From JBCCMB01 sp039026555 (GTDB taxonomy: Bacteria; Pseudomonadota; Alphaproteobacteria; Caulobacterales; Hyphomonadaceae), in the NCBI GenBank assembly GCA_039026555.1, contig JBCCMB010000071.1:1-13391 (forward strand): a stretch of 13,391 bases of DNA, read 5' to 3'. Shown here in pieces: positions 7,112 to 13,391 of this stretch. The first letter of the stretch is position 1, and each line of letters begins with the position of its first letter. Position numbers and translations under genes: made by a program. The notes under the pieces are model-generated. The model did no database searches. It was not told the origin of the DNA and saw only the letters and a program-made list of their open reading frames with translations.

Positions 7112-8413
7112 ATGAGTGATTTGTTCGCTTCCGCCGGCATGGACGCCGAGGCGCCGCGGCCTTTGGCGGATAGATTGCGTCCGCAATCCTTGAGCGAGGT
7201 TGTCGGGCAGGATCATCTCATCGGATCTGACGGTCCTATCGGTCGGATGTTGGATCAAGGGCGCTTGGCGAGCTTGGTCCTGTGGGGACCGCCCGGCGTT
7301 GGTAAGACCACAATCGCGCAATTGCTCGCCAAAGAGACCGACCTCGAATTCGAAGCGATCTCGGCGATTTTCTCCGGTGTGAAAGACTTGCGCGCGGCGT
7401 TTGAAAGGGCCGAAGCGCGGCGGACGACTGGCAAGGGCACGCTATTGTTCGTGGACGAGATCCACCGATTTAACCGCGCTCAGCAGGATGGTTTTTTACC
7501 CTTTGTCGAGCGCGGCGTCGTCACATTGGTGGGCGCGACGACCGAAAACCCAAGCTTTGAGATCAATGGCGCGTTGTTGTCGCGGTGCCAGGTGTTGGTG
7601 CTGCACCGCTTAGACGCAAAAGCGATGCAGGCATTGCTGGCGCGCGCCGAAGGGCTGATGGAGCGTCCCTTGCCCTTGCTGCCGGAGGCCCGCGAGGCGC
7701 TGGCCGAGATGGCGGATGGCGATGGACGGTATTTGCTAAATTTGGCGGAGGAAGTGTTTGCGCTCTCGCCGCCGGCGCCGCTGTCCGTCAAAGCGCTGGC
7801 GGGCGTTCTGCAAAAGCGTGCGCCGGCTTACGACAAAGATCGGGACAGCCATTACAATATCATCTCCGCGCTGCATAAATCTGTGCGCGGGTCGGATCCA
7901 GACGCCGCGCTTTATTGGTTCGCCCGCATGCTGGAGGGTGGCGAAGATCCGCTTTATCTGGCGCGTCGTCTGGTGCGGATGGCCAGCGAAGATATCGGGC
8001 TGGCGGACCCCACGGCGTTGATGATCTGCAATGAAGCGGCGGCGGCCTATGAGCGTTTGGGCTCGCCGGAGGGCGAGTTGGCGCTGGCGCACGCCGTGGT
8101 GCATCTCGCCACCGCGCCAAAATCAAACGCAGCCTACAAAGCCTACAAGGCGGCGCGGGCGGCGGCGAAAGACACCGGATCGCTGACGCCGCCCTCACAC
8201 ATTCTGAATGCGCCGACAAAAATGATGAAGGATCTCGGCTATGGCGACGGCTATGCGTATGATCATGACGCTGAGGATGGGTTCTCGGGGCAGAATTACT
8301 TCCCAGACGGTATGCACCGCGAGATCTTCTACGAGCCTAAGGGCGAAGGCCGCGAAGCTGCGATCAAAGAGCGCTTGGAACGCTGGTCCCGCTTGAGGCG
8401 CGAAAGAGGATGA
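7112..8413 (+). CDS. rarA: Replication-associated recombination protein A (RarA/MgsA), AAA+ ATPase
   Basis: A 433-residue AAA+ ATPase of the RarA/MgsA/WRNIP1 family, related to clamp-loader subunits, acting in the cytoplasm at stalled replication forks. Visible motifs: RPQSLSEVVGQ box (23-33), Walker A GPPGVGKTT (59-67, Lys65), Walker B LLFVDE (111-116), sensor 1 GATTENPSFE (141-150), and an arginine-finger-type LLSRC (155-159). The C-terminal half is the tetramerisation region, with the typical HYN and LARR motifs. The ATG at 7112 is chosen because family members begin with a similar SDLF sequence; the in-frame TTG 7076 and GTG 7082 would add 12 or 10 unusual residues. The stop overlaps the next gene's ATG by 4 bases, so translation is probably coupled. 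Confidence 0.95.
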   Translation: MSDLFASAGMDAEAPRPLADRLRPQSLSEVVGQDHLIGSDGPIGRMLDQGRLASLVLWGPPGVGKTTIAQLLAKETDLEFEAISAIFSGVKDLRAAFERAEARRTTGKGTLLFVDEIHRFNRAQQDGFLPFVERGVVTLVGATTENPSFEINGALLSRCQVLVLHRLDAKAMQALLARAEGLMERPLPLLPEAREALAEMADGDGRYLLNLAEEVFALSPPAPLSVKALAGVLQKRAPAYDKDRDSHYNIISALHKSVRGSDPDAALYWFARMLEGGEDPLYLARRLVRMASEDIGLADPTALMICNEAAAAYERLGSPEGELALAHAVVHLATAPKSNAAYKAYKAARAAAKDTGSLTPPSHILNAPTKMMKDLGYGDGYAYDHDAEDGFSGQNYFPDGMHREIFYEPKGEGREAAIKERLERWSRLRRERG

Positions 8414-9195
8414 GACGGCCGAAACAGGCGTCGAAACTGCGTGTAGGGACCAAATCCAAAGCGCCTATTCCGCCCTATAAACCCACGGATGCGGACCGCG
8501 CGGCGATGGATGCGGCGTTGATCCATGAGGACAGGGCCGTGTTGGCTTTCGACAAGCCCTCCGGCTTGCCCTGCCAAACGCGCAATCCTGATGACCGGAC
8601 GCTGGATAAAGTGTTGGCGGTCTATGCCAAATCCAATGGCAAACAGCCGCGCTTGGTGCACCGTTTGGATGCACAAACCTCCGGCGTGATCGTGACCGCG
8701 CGGACCAAACCCGCCGCCGCGTTCTTGTCCGAAGCTTTCGCCGAGCGTTGGACGCAGAAGACGTATCTGGCGCTGGTCTCCGGCAAGGCGTTTGATACGG
8801 CGGCGGGCGTGATTGATGCGCCGCTGGAGCGATATCAGGAAAAGCCTAATCTGGCTTTGATGCGCGCGACAGCGCTGGATGCGCCAGGCGCTCAAGCGGC
8901 GCGGACGCGGTATGAGCTGGTCTCCAGCAATGGGAGACATCACGCGTTGCGTTTGTTCCCGGAGACAGGACGGATGCACCAAATCCGGGCCCATCTCTCA
9001 CATATTGGACGGCCGATTTTAGGCGATCCCTATTATGGCGGCGCAGGCGTGGCGGCCGGCGAGGCGGTGGATCGATTAATGCTGCACGCTGCGAGGCTGA
9101 TCATTCCGCATCCAGACGGCGGCGAGCTAGATCTTTCAGCCGAGCCGCCGGCGGATATGGCGCGCTTAGCGGCGGCGTTGGAGCTCAGTTTCTAG
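8410..9195 (+). CDS. RluA-family pseudouridine synthase without S4 domain
   Basis: A 261-residue RluA-family enzyme that isomerises uridine to pseudouridine in rRNA or tRNA. After a basic N-terminal tail (1-25) the catalytic domain shows DKPSG (48-52), the active-site motif HRLDAQTSG (84-92, nucleophile Asp87), ARTRYEL, and the GRMHQIRAHL motif near 197-206 that closes the active site, then ILGDPYYGG. There is no S4 RNA-binding domain, in contrast to the second synthase 430 bases downstream. The ATG at 8410 overlaps the rarA stop (ATGA). The GAGG and AAAGAGG just before it are suboptimally spaced, consistent with coupling to rarA translation. The exact RNA target (RluA-, TruC- or RluE-like) cannot be read from the sequence. 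Confidence 0.92.
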   Translation: MRRPKQASKLRVGTKSKAPIPPYKPTDADRAAMDAALIHEDRAVLAFDKPSGLPCQTRNPDDRTLDKVLAVYAKSNGKQPRLVHRLDAQTSGVIVTARTKPAAAFLSEAFAERWTQKTYLALVSGKAFDTAAGVIDAPLERYQEKPNLALMRATALDAPGAQAARTRYELVSSNGRHHALRLFPETGRMHQIRAHLSHIGRPILGDPYYGGAGVAAGEAVDRLMLHAARLIIPHPDGGELDLSAEPPADMARLAAALELSF

Positions 9196-9236
9196 CCGCT
9201 GTGCGTACAATCTTTCCAGGGCGCGGCAGAACGCGT

Positions 9237-9629
9237 ATGAGCAGCGCCATGACCAGTTTCCTTCTTGTTGCAGCCGGCGGCGCTTTAGGCGCGATGGCGC
9301 GCTATGGCGTTTCCATGGCGGCGCTTCGCACGCTAGGGCCCGGCTGGCCGCACGGGACGTTCGCCGCCAATATTGTCGGCAGCTTGCTGATGGGGCTGTT
9401 GGCCGGCTGGTTCGCCTTTCGCGGCGAGGGCGCACAAGATTGGCGCCTGTTTCTGGGAACGGGCGTCTTGGGCGGGTTTACAACCTTTTCCGCATTCTCG
9501 CTGGAAACCGCCTTGATGGTGGAGCGCAAAGCTTATTCTGACGCCGCGATCTACGCTTTGGGGTCGGTGGCGCTGGGCGTTGCGGCGCTGTTTGCGGGTC
9601 TTTATCTCGCGCGTCGGGTGTTCGCATGA
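9237..9629 (+). CDS. crcB: CrcB/Fluc fluoride channel
   Basis: A 130-residue small membrane protein that exports fluoride as a dual-topology dimer in the inner membrane. Family motifs are all present: GGALGAMARYG (14-24), GTFAANIVGS with the conserved Asn45, and GGFTTFSAFS (78-87) carrying the Phe80 and Phe83 of the fluoride 'Phe box'. There are four hydrophobic helices. The start could be ATG 9237, ATG 9249 (126 residues, the usual CrcB length) or GTG 9201; I chose 9237, and none has a clear Shine-Dalgarno. The last codon overlaps the ATG of the next synthase (9626-9629). It lies inside the operon with no room for its own fluoride riboswitch, so expression is probably constitutive with its neighbours. 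Confidence 0.93.
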   Translation: MSSAMTSFLLVAAGGALGAMARYGVSMAALRTLGPGWPHGTFAANIVGSLLMGLLAGWFAFRGEGAQDWRLFLGTGVLGGFTTFSAFSLETALMVERKAYSDAAIYALGSVALGVAALFAGLYLARRVFA

Positions 9630-10666
9630 GCTGGAACCAAGGTCAGATCCTAGACATGCCGGTGAGTGAGGCGGAAGCCGACACGCGTCTGGATCGTTGG
9701 CTGAAGCGCCGCTTTCCAGGACTTACGCAAGGCCAGGTCGAGAAATTGCTCCGCAAGGGCGACATTCGTGTGGACGGCGCGAAAGCGAAATCCAATACGC
9801 GCCTTAAAGCCGGCGAGATCGTGCGCGTGCCGCCCATGCCGACCGGCGCCGACAAAAAGAACAAGCCGGCCGCGCGACCGGATCATATCAAGCCAGCCGA
9901 CGCCGACATGATCCGCAAGCTGGTGATGTATGAAGACGAGCGCATGATCGTGCTCAACAAACCCTCCGGATTAGCGACGCAAGGCGGGACGAAAACCACG
10001 CGCCATGTCGACGGTTTGGCGCAGGCGCTCGTCCCGGAGGGTGAAGACAAACCCCGCCTTGTGCATCGTTTAGATAAAGACACGTCCGGCCTGTTGGTGC
10101 TGGCCAAAACCGCGCCGGCGGCGGCCGAGCTCGCAAAGTACTTTCGTCAGCGGAATATGGAGAAGGTCTATTGGGCCATCGTTGCCGGTGTTCCCGATCC
10201 TCTGGAGGGCGAGATCCGCGGCTGGATGAAAAAAGGGGTGGAAGCGACCAATCGCAAAGCCGGCGATATCGAAAAGATGCGCATGGCGAAGCATGGCGAG
10301 CGGGATGCGCATTTTTCTATCACGGATTATGCGGTGGTCTCTAACGCGGCGCGAACGGCGGCTTGGGTCTCCCTCAAACCCGTAACCGGGCGGACCCATC
10401 AATTGCGCCTGCATATGTCGAGCATTGGCTGCGCGATTTTGGGCGACAACAAATACACCTGCGATCGGCCGAGCCCTGACGGCGTGGCGAAAGGGCTGCA
10501 TCTGCATGCGCGAGCTTTGCGTTTGCCCAGGCCGTCGGGCGGGCCGGTGGAACTGGTCGCGCCTGTATCGCCACATATGAAATCGACCTTCAACACGCTC
10601 GGCTTTTTGGAGAGCGAGGCGGCGGACCCGTTTGAGGCGGTTCAATCACCGCCGCGCCGGAGATAA
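9626..10666 (+). CDS. rluC: RluC-type 23S rRNA pseudouridine synthase (S4 plus RluA domain)
   Basis: A 346-residue enzyme with an N-terminal S4 RNA-binding domain (about 19-70, with Arg-Leu-Asp-Arg-Trp-Leu then Val-Glu-Lys-Leu-Leu-Arg-Lys-Gly-x-Ile-x-Val-Asp). The RluA catalytic domain follows: NKPSG, HRLDKDTSG with nucleophile Asp150, GRTHQLRLHM and ILGDNKY. This layout matches RluC, which modifies several uridines near the peptidyl-transferase centre of 23S rRNA; RluD has a similar layout and is the main alternative. A conserved alphaproteobacterial context of crcB upstream and a HAD phosphatase plus ATP12 downstream favours RluC. Its ATG overlaps the crcB stop by 4 bases. Proline/arginine-rich last residues are probably unstructured. 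Confidence 0.92.
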   Translation: MSWNQGQILDMPVSEAEADTRLDRWLKRRFPGLTQGQVEKLLRKGDIRVDGAKAKSNTRLKAGEIVRVPPMPTGADKKNKPAARPDHIKPADADMIRKLVMYEDERMIVLNKPSGLATQGGTKTTRHVDGLAQALVPEGEDKPRLVHRLDKDTSGLLVLAKTAPAAAELAKYFRQRNMEKVYWAIVAGVPDPLEGEIRGWMKKGVEATNRKAGDIEKMRMAKHGERDAHFSITDYAVVSNAARTAAWVSLKPVTGRTHQLRLHMSSIGCAILGDNKYTCDRPSPDGVAKGLHLHARALRLPRPSGGPVELVAPVSPHMKSTFNTLGFLESEAADPFEAVQSPPRRR

Positions 10667-10673
10667 GCCCGGA

Positions 10674-11351
10674 ATGACGTTGAAGCTTGCGATTTTCGAC
10701 ATCGACGGAACGATTGTGGACAGCCGAAAGGTGATCCAGGGCGCGATGGAAACCGCCTTCGCGGCCGCAGGGCTGGCGAAACCCGATTATGATCAAACCC
10801 GCCGGATTGTTGGCCTCGGACTGCATGACGCGATGGATGTTCTGGCGCCACACGCCGACGCCGATCAGCGTGAGGCATTGGTTGAAGGCTACAAAAACGC
10901 GTTCATCGCCAATCGCGCCGATCCGAACTTCAAAGAACCGCTCTATGAGGGCGCGGTGGATCTGCTACGGGATTTATCCGCCCAAGGCTGGCTGATGGGC
11001 GTTGCGACCGGCAAGTCCCGGCGCGGTTTGGACGTCATCTTGGACGCGCACGATCTTCGCAAATTCTTTGATACGTCTTGGTGCGCGGATGACGGGCCGG
11101 GCAAGCCCAATCCGTTTATGGTGCAGGCGAATATGGATGCGCTCGGTGTGGAGGCGGTGCAATCCGTGATGATCGGCGACGCCACGTTCGACATGCAGAT
11201 GGCGCGGGCGGCTAATGTAAGAGCGTTGGGCGTGTCCTGGGGATTTGGCGAAGCGCATGAGATCGAGGCGGCCGGCGCGCATGAGGTGCATCATGAGTTT
11301 TCAACGCTGGCGGCGTCCTTGGAGACGTTCGCGCGGGAGCGTGCGGCGTGA
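10674..11351 (+). CDS. HAD-IA family hydrolase, phosphoglycolate-phosphatase-like
   Basis: A 225-residue cytoplasmic phosphatase of the haloacid dehalogenase superfamily. It has motif I DIDGTIVDS (9-17; Asp9 nucleophile, Asp11 general acid), an alpha-helical cap (about 18-85), motif II VATGKS with the conserved Thr, motif III Lys in GKPNPFM, and motif IV IGDATFD (167-173), where Asp169 and Asp173 bind Mg2+. Length and cap fit Gph/PGP-like HAD-IA enzymes that clear 2-phosphoglycolate or related small phosphates; the substrate is not certain. The ATG at 10674 lies 7 bases after the rluC stop, with GGAG (10660-10663) about 10 bases upstream inside rluC. An open frame extends further upstream, but the DIDGT motif starting at residue 9 supports this start. 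It is followed by ATP12 with a 4-base overlap. Confidence 0.92.
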   Translation: MTLKLAIFDIDGTIVDSRKVIQGAMETAFAAAGLAKPDYDQTRRIVGLGLHDAMDVLAPHADADQREALVEGYKNAFIANRADPNFKEPLYEGAVDLLRDLSAQGWLMGVATGKSRRGLDVILDAHDLRKFFDTSWCADDGPGKPNPFMVQANMDALGVEAVQSVMIGDATFDMQMARAANVRALGVSWGFGEAHEIEAAGAHEVHHEFSTLAASLETFARERAA

Positions 11352-12067
11352 ACGGTTTTGGAAGCCAAGAGGCGCCCAAGCGCTTCTACAAGCAGGCCGG
11401 CGTGGAGGCTGGCGAACGCGGATGGCGGGTCGTCTTAGATGGTCGTCCCGTGCGAACCCCCGCCAAACAGGTGTTGGAAGCGCTCACCGAAGCGCTCGCC
11501 GGCGCGATCGCAGAAGAATGGGATCGGCAAGAGGACGTTATTGATGCGTCCAGCATGCCCATGCTGCGCCTGGCCAATGTCGCGCTTGATCGAACGCCTG
11601 ACGCGCGCGCAGAGATGGCGGACGAGTTTGCGCGTTACGCGGAAACGGACCTTGTTTGCCATATGGCGGAGGGGCCGGAGGAGCTACGCGCAAGGCAAGA
11701 AGAAGCCTGGCGGCCTTTGCGTGATTGGGCGGGAGAAACGCTGGGGATTGTCTTGATCGGCGTGGACGGCGTGTTGGCGGGCGTTCAACCGCCGGCGTCT
11801 TTGGATGCGGCGCGCGCGCATGCAGCGTCATTAGATGATTTTCGGCTGACCGGCCTGGTCTACGCGACAGGTTTGCTGGGATCCGCTGTCCTAGCCGTCG
11901 CGGTCGAGCAGGGAAGGCTCTCCGCAGACGAAGCCGTCGACGCGTCGCTGATCGATGAGACCTGGCAAGCTGAAAAATGGGGCAGGGACAGCGAAGCCGA
12001 AGCGCGCATCGCGGCCTTGCGCGAAGATGCGCGCGCCTTGGGCCGTTGGTTTGACGCGCTGGGCTAA
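11348..12067 (+). CDS. ATP12-family F1-ATPase assembly chaperone
   Basis: A 239-residue chaperone that binds the F1 alpha subunit and helps assemble ATP synthase. The N-terminal portion has KRFYKQ (13-18) followed by the alternating strand region GWRVVLDGRPVRTPAK, typical of ATP12. The remainder is mostly helical, with the EWDRQ-x-IDASSMP-x-LRLAN core, DLVCHMAEGPEELRARQEEAW, and the W/G-rich FRLTGLVYATGLLGS and DETWQAEKWG motifs. The start is GTG at 11348 overlapping the HAD stop (GTGA), with GGGAG 8 bases upstream. ATP12 in this position after a HAD phosphatase and RluC is the usual alphaproteobacterial order. The stop at 12065-12067 overlaps the convergent membrane gene. Confidence 0.93.
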   Translation: MNGFGSQEAPKRFYKQAGVEAGERGWRVVLDGRPVRTPAKQVLEALTEALAGAIAEEWDRQEDVIDASSMPMLRLANVALDRTPDARAEMADEFARYAETDLVCHMAEGPEELRARQEEAWRPLRDWAGETLGIVLIGVDGVLAGVQPPASLDAARAHAASLDDFRLTGLVYATGLLGSAVLAVAVEQGRLSADEAVDASLIDETWQAEKWGRDSEAEARIAALREDARALGRWFDALG

Positions 12068-13209
12068 ACCGCTTTTTTCCGGACGCTCCAGATAAAGCCG
12101 TCATACCAGAAATGCATCAGCGCGACGGTGAGGATGAAGGCGTAGGTCGCATCCCATCCCGGATTGGCCCATAGCATCTCCCAAGCGCCGAAAGCTGCGC
12201 AAACGCCGAGGATCAACGCCAGCGCAACCCATTTGCCAAGCTTCGGGTTTTTGATGCGGAAGGTTTGCCCAATCGTTTTGTGCTCGCGGCCCCAAACGAT
12301 CGCAAAATACTGCACCGCGTGGAACAAATTCATGACGGCGAAAGCGACGACCGGCTCGCAATAAACCCAAGCGATCAGCGAGGTGAGCGCCGTGGCGGCC
12401 ATCAAGATCACTTTCTGCGGCGCGACGTTGTAGCCTTGTTTGGCGAGACGCCAATAGCCGTAAAGATAGCCGCACCAGGCCAATGCCGAGACGCCGAACA
12501 CCCAATTGCGCAGCACTTCCGCCTTCCCGTCGACATGCGCGGGTATGGTGGTGAGCGCCTCGGCGATGCTGGAAAATCCGCCATCGAGGAATTTTTCAAA
12601 ACTGTCAAAGCCCTCGAAATGGAAATAGAGGGAAGCGCCGGCCATGATCGGGCCGGCGTATAGGACTTGGCTGATCAAACTGTCCAACAACCGGCCCTGA
12701 GTGGGCGCATTGCCGGCGCGCATGTCGTAAATCCGCGCCAGTCCGAAATTCTGCATGCCGGAATGATAAACATCCCAAAAAATCGCCAAAGCGGACGCAG
12801 CGACCAGCGCCCAGGGCGAAAAAGTGAGCAACAGGAAGACGCCGACGGGGACGAGCGTGAAGCGCATCGGCCATTGCGTGAAGACGGCGGGGTTTAAATG
12901 GCTGCGGAACATGACGGCCAGCAAATGCGCGGATGTCGCGGCGCCGGTGACGAAGGTGACATAACCGTATTCATCCGCGAACATTGACTTGACGTACCAA
13001 AGGTCCGGCTGGCTGGCGCCGGCGAGCACCAACGCCAAAGCCCAGACCGGCGCGCCATAAAAGAAAAACGCATCCGCCAATGGATTGATGATCGCGCGTT
13101 TGGGATCGATCAGGCCTTTGGACCAGCTCCAGAACTTTGCAACACCGGCTGAATTTGGGGCCGCAGATGTCGGCGCGACGGCGGATTTCGCGGCGGCGAA
13201 GCTGTTCAT
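12064..13209 (-). CDS. Polytopic membrane protein with conserved-looking His motifs, function unknown
   Basis: A 381-residue integral membrane protein with an Ala/Ser-rich cytoplasmic-like N-terminus (1-22) and about 8-10 hydrophobic segments from residue 43 on. Several segments carry polar His patterns: His95 and His104, His149-x3-Gln153 followed by GLARIYD, His297-x2-Gln300-Tyr, and His366-x3-Asp370-Gly. His residues buried in helices with paired Gln/Asp resemble a metal- or haem-binding membrane enzyme (desaturase-, Brp/Blh- or oxidase-like), but I do not recognise the family. The ATG at 13207-13209 has AGGG 8 bases upstream on the minus strand. It converges on ATP12 with a 4-base tail overlap, so no terminator lies between them. 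The charged C-terminus (Arg-Lys-Lys) suggests a cytoplasmic end. Confidence 0.85.
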   Translation of the reverse strand: MNSFAAAKSAVAPTSAAPNSAGVAKFWSWSKGLIDPKRAIINPLADAFFFYGAPVWALALVLAGASQPDLWYVKSMFADEYGYVTFVTGAATSAHLLAVMFRSHLNPAVFTQWPMRFTLVPVGVFLLLTFSPWALVAASALAIFWDVYHSGMQNFGLARIYDMRAGNAPTQGRLLDSLISQVLYAGPIMAGASLYFHFEGFDSFEKFLDGGFSSIAEALTTIPAHVDGKAEVLRNWVFGVSALAWCGYLYGYWRLAKQGYNVAPQKVILMAATALTSLIAWVYCEPVVAFAVMNLFHAVQYFAIVWGREHKTIGQTFRIKNPKLGKWVALALILGVCAAFGAWEMLWANPGWDATYAFILTVALMHFWYDGFIWSVRKKAV

Positions 13210-13260
13210 GAGGCGCGCCCTATGACTGTGATAGTTTAAGTCGATGATGCGGGATCACAT

Positions 13261-13275
13261 TTAAGGACGCGTTAT
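13261..13275. promoter_or_regulatory. CtrA-like half-consensus box
   Basis: TTAA-N7-TTAT fits the Caulobacter-type CtrA motif TTAA-N7-TTAA with one mismatch. It lies in the divergent gap between the membrane protein (start 13209) and the gene beginning at 13359, a sensible place for a cell-cycle regulator site. One-mismatch matches occur often by chance. Confidence 0.2.
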
Positions 13276-13282
13276 CAAACTC

Positions 13283-13299
13283 AGACATGCCCCATGTCT
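13283..13299. promoter_or_regulatory. 7-bp perfect inverted repeat, possible operator
   Basis: AGACATG, a 3-base centre, then CATGTCT form a perfect dyad in the divergent gap, about 60 bases before the right-hand gene start. It abuts a TTGATT (13299-13304) that could be a -35 element, as expected for a repressor or activator site. No cognate regulator is visible in the window. Confidence 0.3.
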
Positions 13300-13346
13300 T
13301 GATTGAGGCGGCGCGCAGCCCATGCTTTAAGGGCTCAATTGTCTTT

Positions 13347-13352
13347 AGGAGG
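13347..13352 (+). promoter_or_regulatory. Strong Shine-Dalgarno of the right-edge gene
   Basis: A perfect AGGAGG lies 6 bases before ATG 13359-13361, the strongest ribosome-binding site in the window. It fixes the start of the truncated gene that runs off the right edge. Confidence 0.75.
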
Positions 13353-13358
13353 CCCACA

Positions 13359-13391
13359 ATGTCTGATTTTCCCGCAGGGCCGCCTCCAACC
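13359..13391 (+). CDS. N-terminus of a gene cut by the right window edge
   Basis: Eleven codons follow a perfect AGGAGG: Met-Ser-Asp-Phe-Pro-Ala-Gly-Pro-Pro-Pro-Thr, then the window ends. The Pro/Gly-rich opening suggests an unstructured N-terminal tail of the kind common on small membrane proteins in this group, but nothing allows a family call. A leader of about 100 bases carries the inverted repeat at 13283-13299 and a second short hairpin, AGCCC/GGGCT (13317-13335). Confidence 0.6.
   Translation, partial: MSDFPAGPPPT

Noticed and set aside
8329..8994. 221-codon minus-strand frame opposite the first pseudouridine synthase
   Set aside because: Arg/Gln/His-rich shadow; the + strand holds the full catalytic motifs.
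9180..9237. Fluoride riboswitch ahead of crcB
   Set aside because: The space is nearly all coding sequence of the upstream synthase, and I see no crcB-motif fold.
11538..12505. Minus-strand and alternate-frame reading frames over ATP12 and the membrane gene
   Set aside because: Arg/Pro-rich translations without domains, overlapping well-supported genes.
1..13391. CRISPR arrays, tRNA/rRNA genes, insertion sequences
   Set aside because: No regularly spaced repeats, cloverleaf genes, transposase motifs or paired terminal repeats were seen on reading both strands.

Overview
The window looks like a chromosomal segment of a fairly GC-rich alphaproteobacterium. The main clue is the conserved run rarA - RluA-type pseudouridine synthase - crcB - RluC-type pseudouridine synthase - HAD phosphatase - ATP12. 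ATP12, the F1-ATPase assembly chaperone, is essentially restricted to alphaproteobacteria and mitochondria. Several proteins (the metal-type outer-membrane protein, the lipoprotein pair) remind me of Hyphomonadaceae/Maricaulales, but that placement is an inference.

Layout. Bases 2-163 hold the tail of an unidentified + strand reading frame, followed by about 290 bases with no gene. From 451 to 4190 there are four minus-strand genes. Read in their own direction (right to left) these are two translationally coupled, paralogous lipoproteins with paired VOC/glyoxalase-like domains, then a small Cys/His-rich DUF2946-like protein, then a Met/His-rich outer-membrane protein probably linked to copper or another heavy metal. 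The segment 4191-4373 is a divergent promoter region. Rightward from 4374 come a periplasmic DegP/DegQ-type serine protease, a TIR-domain protein with a C-terminal glycine-zipper hydrophobic segment, and then the housekeeping run rarA to ATP12 (7112-12067), whose genes are tightly packed with several 4-base start/stop overlaps. A convergent minus-strand polytopic membrane protein (12064-13209) overlaps the end of ATP12 by 4 bases. At the right edge a strong Shine-Dalgarno sequence precedes the first 11 codons of another + strand gene.

How the parts work together. The rarA-ATP12 block combines replication-fork maintenance, rRNA/tRNA pseudouridylation, fluoride export, phosphate-ester clean-up and ATP synthase assembly; the genes share an operon more than a pathway. 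The DUF2946-like and outer-membrane genes look like a small envelope metal-handling pair. The TIR gene is the odd one out: it sits alone between two housekeeping genes, has a TTG start and lower GC than its right-hand neighbour, and joins a probable NADase domain to a membrane-seeking glycine zipper. It is the best candidate here for an undescribed system, possibly antiphage or cell-suicide. The His-decorated membrane protein and the coupled VOC lipoproteins are the next most interesting unknowns.
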